This document shows positions 63,968 to 64,000 of a stretch of 64,000 nucleotides of DNA, piece after piece (position 1 is the stretch's first letter; every line of letters starts with the position of its first letter). The translations under genes were made by a program, and so were the position numbers. Source of the DNA: Phycisphaerales bacterium (GTDB taxonomy: Bacteria; Planctomycetota; Phycisphaerae; Phycisphaerales; UBA1924). Below the pieces are notes generated by a model that saw nothing but the letters and a program-made list of their open reading frames with translations, was not told the DNA's origin and did not search any database. The DNA is taken from NCBI GenBank assembly GCA_028289195.1, contig JANQQR010000002.1, forward strand, positions 1 to 64,000, in the 5' to 3' direction.

Positions 63968-64000
63968 TGGGTTCTTCCTCTCGCCCTGTCCACTCTCGGG

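Overview
The window is GC-rich bacterial DNA with very high third-position GC. It most likely comes from the class Phycisphaerae of the Planctomycetota. The evidence is a set of secreted proteins ending in a two-repeat dockerin-like tag, short cysteine-rich repeats of the type CCxxDGxC, a DUF1570-type peptidase, Planctomycete-style lipoproteins and a dispersed nuo gene set. This taxonomic call is inference from protein style; no rRNA gene is present.

Layout. Positions 1-11256 hold the flagellar export and regulatory operon, all on +: fliL (cut by the window edge), fliN, fliO, fliP, fliQ, fliR, flhB, flhA, flhF, flhG, a small membrane protein and the sigma-28 gene fliA, which has its own promoter-like sequence. 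Positions 11306-35000 are mainly metabolic: folK, a DUF4139 protein, an M24 peptidase, tRNA-His, ATP-type PEP carboxykinase, threonine synthase and threonine aldolase, two unusual D-amino-acid-oxidase-like flavoproteins, an amidohydrolase, succinate-semialdehyde dehydrogenase, a MalK-type ATPase, tRNA-Glu, a nucleoside-phosphorylase-like protein, nadD and rimO. Positions 36500-48000 hold rpsA with a structured leader, mutY with an Nfu N-domain gene, a SLC13 carrier, the cdaA-cdaR-proA operon, a glycosyltransferase and two paralogous lipoproteins. Positions 48214-60704 start and end with respiratory complex I genes (nuoA and nuoB). Between them lie an AhpC/TSA membrane fusion and four consecutive secreted proteins with the same C-terminal dockerin-like tag: an FG-GAP/ASPIC protein, a multicopper oxidase, a beta-propeller/di-heme protein and a matrixin-like protease. 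The right end carries a small lipoprotein, a putative peptidase, a DUF2238-type membrane protein and tsf.

Most notable points. (1) Both D-amino-acid-oxidase-like proteins appear circularly permuted: the family signature that normally ends the protein sits before the FAD-binding Rossmann motif, and the C-terminus stops where that segment would begin. (2) Four adjacent exported proteins share an indel-free 58-residue Cys-to-Cys EF-hand-like C-terminal tag. (3) Several genes without a Shine-Dalgarno sequence have a TAnnnT -10 hexamer about six bases before the start codon, which suggests leaderless mRNAs. (4) The CdaA diadenylate cyclase has DMG in place of the catalytic DGA motif. I saw no CRISPR array, insertion sequence, prophage or integrase.

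Limits: functions come from reading motifs by eye. No database search, structure prediction or statistics was run.
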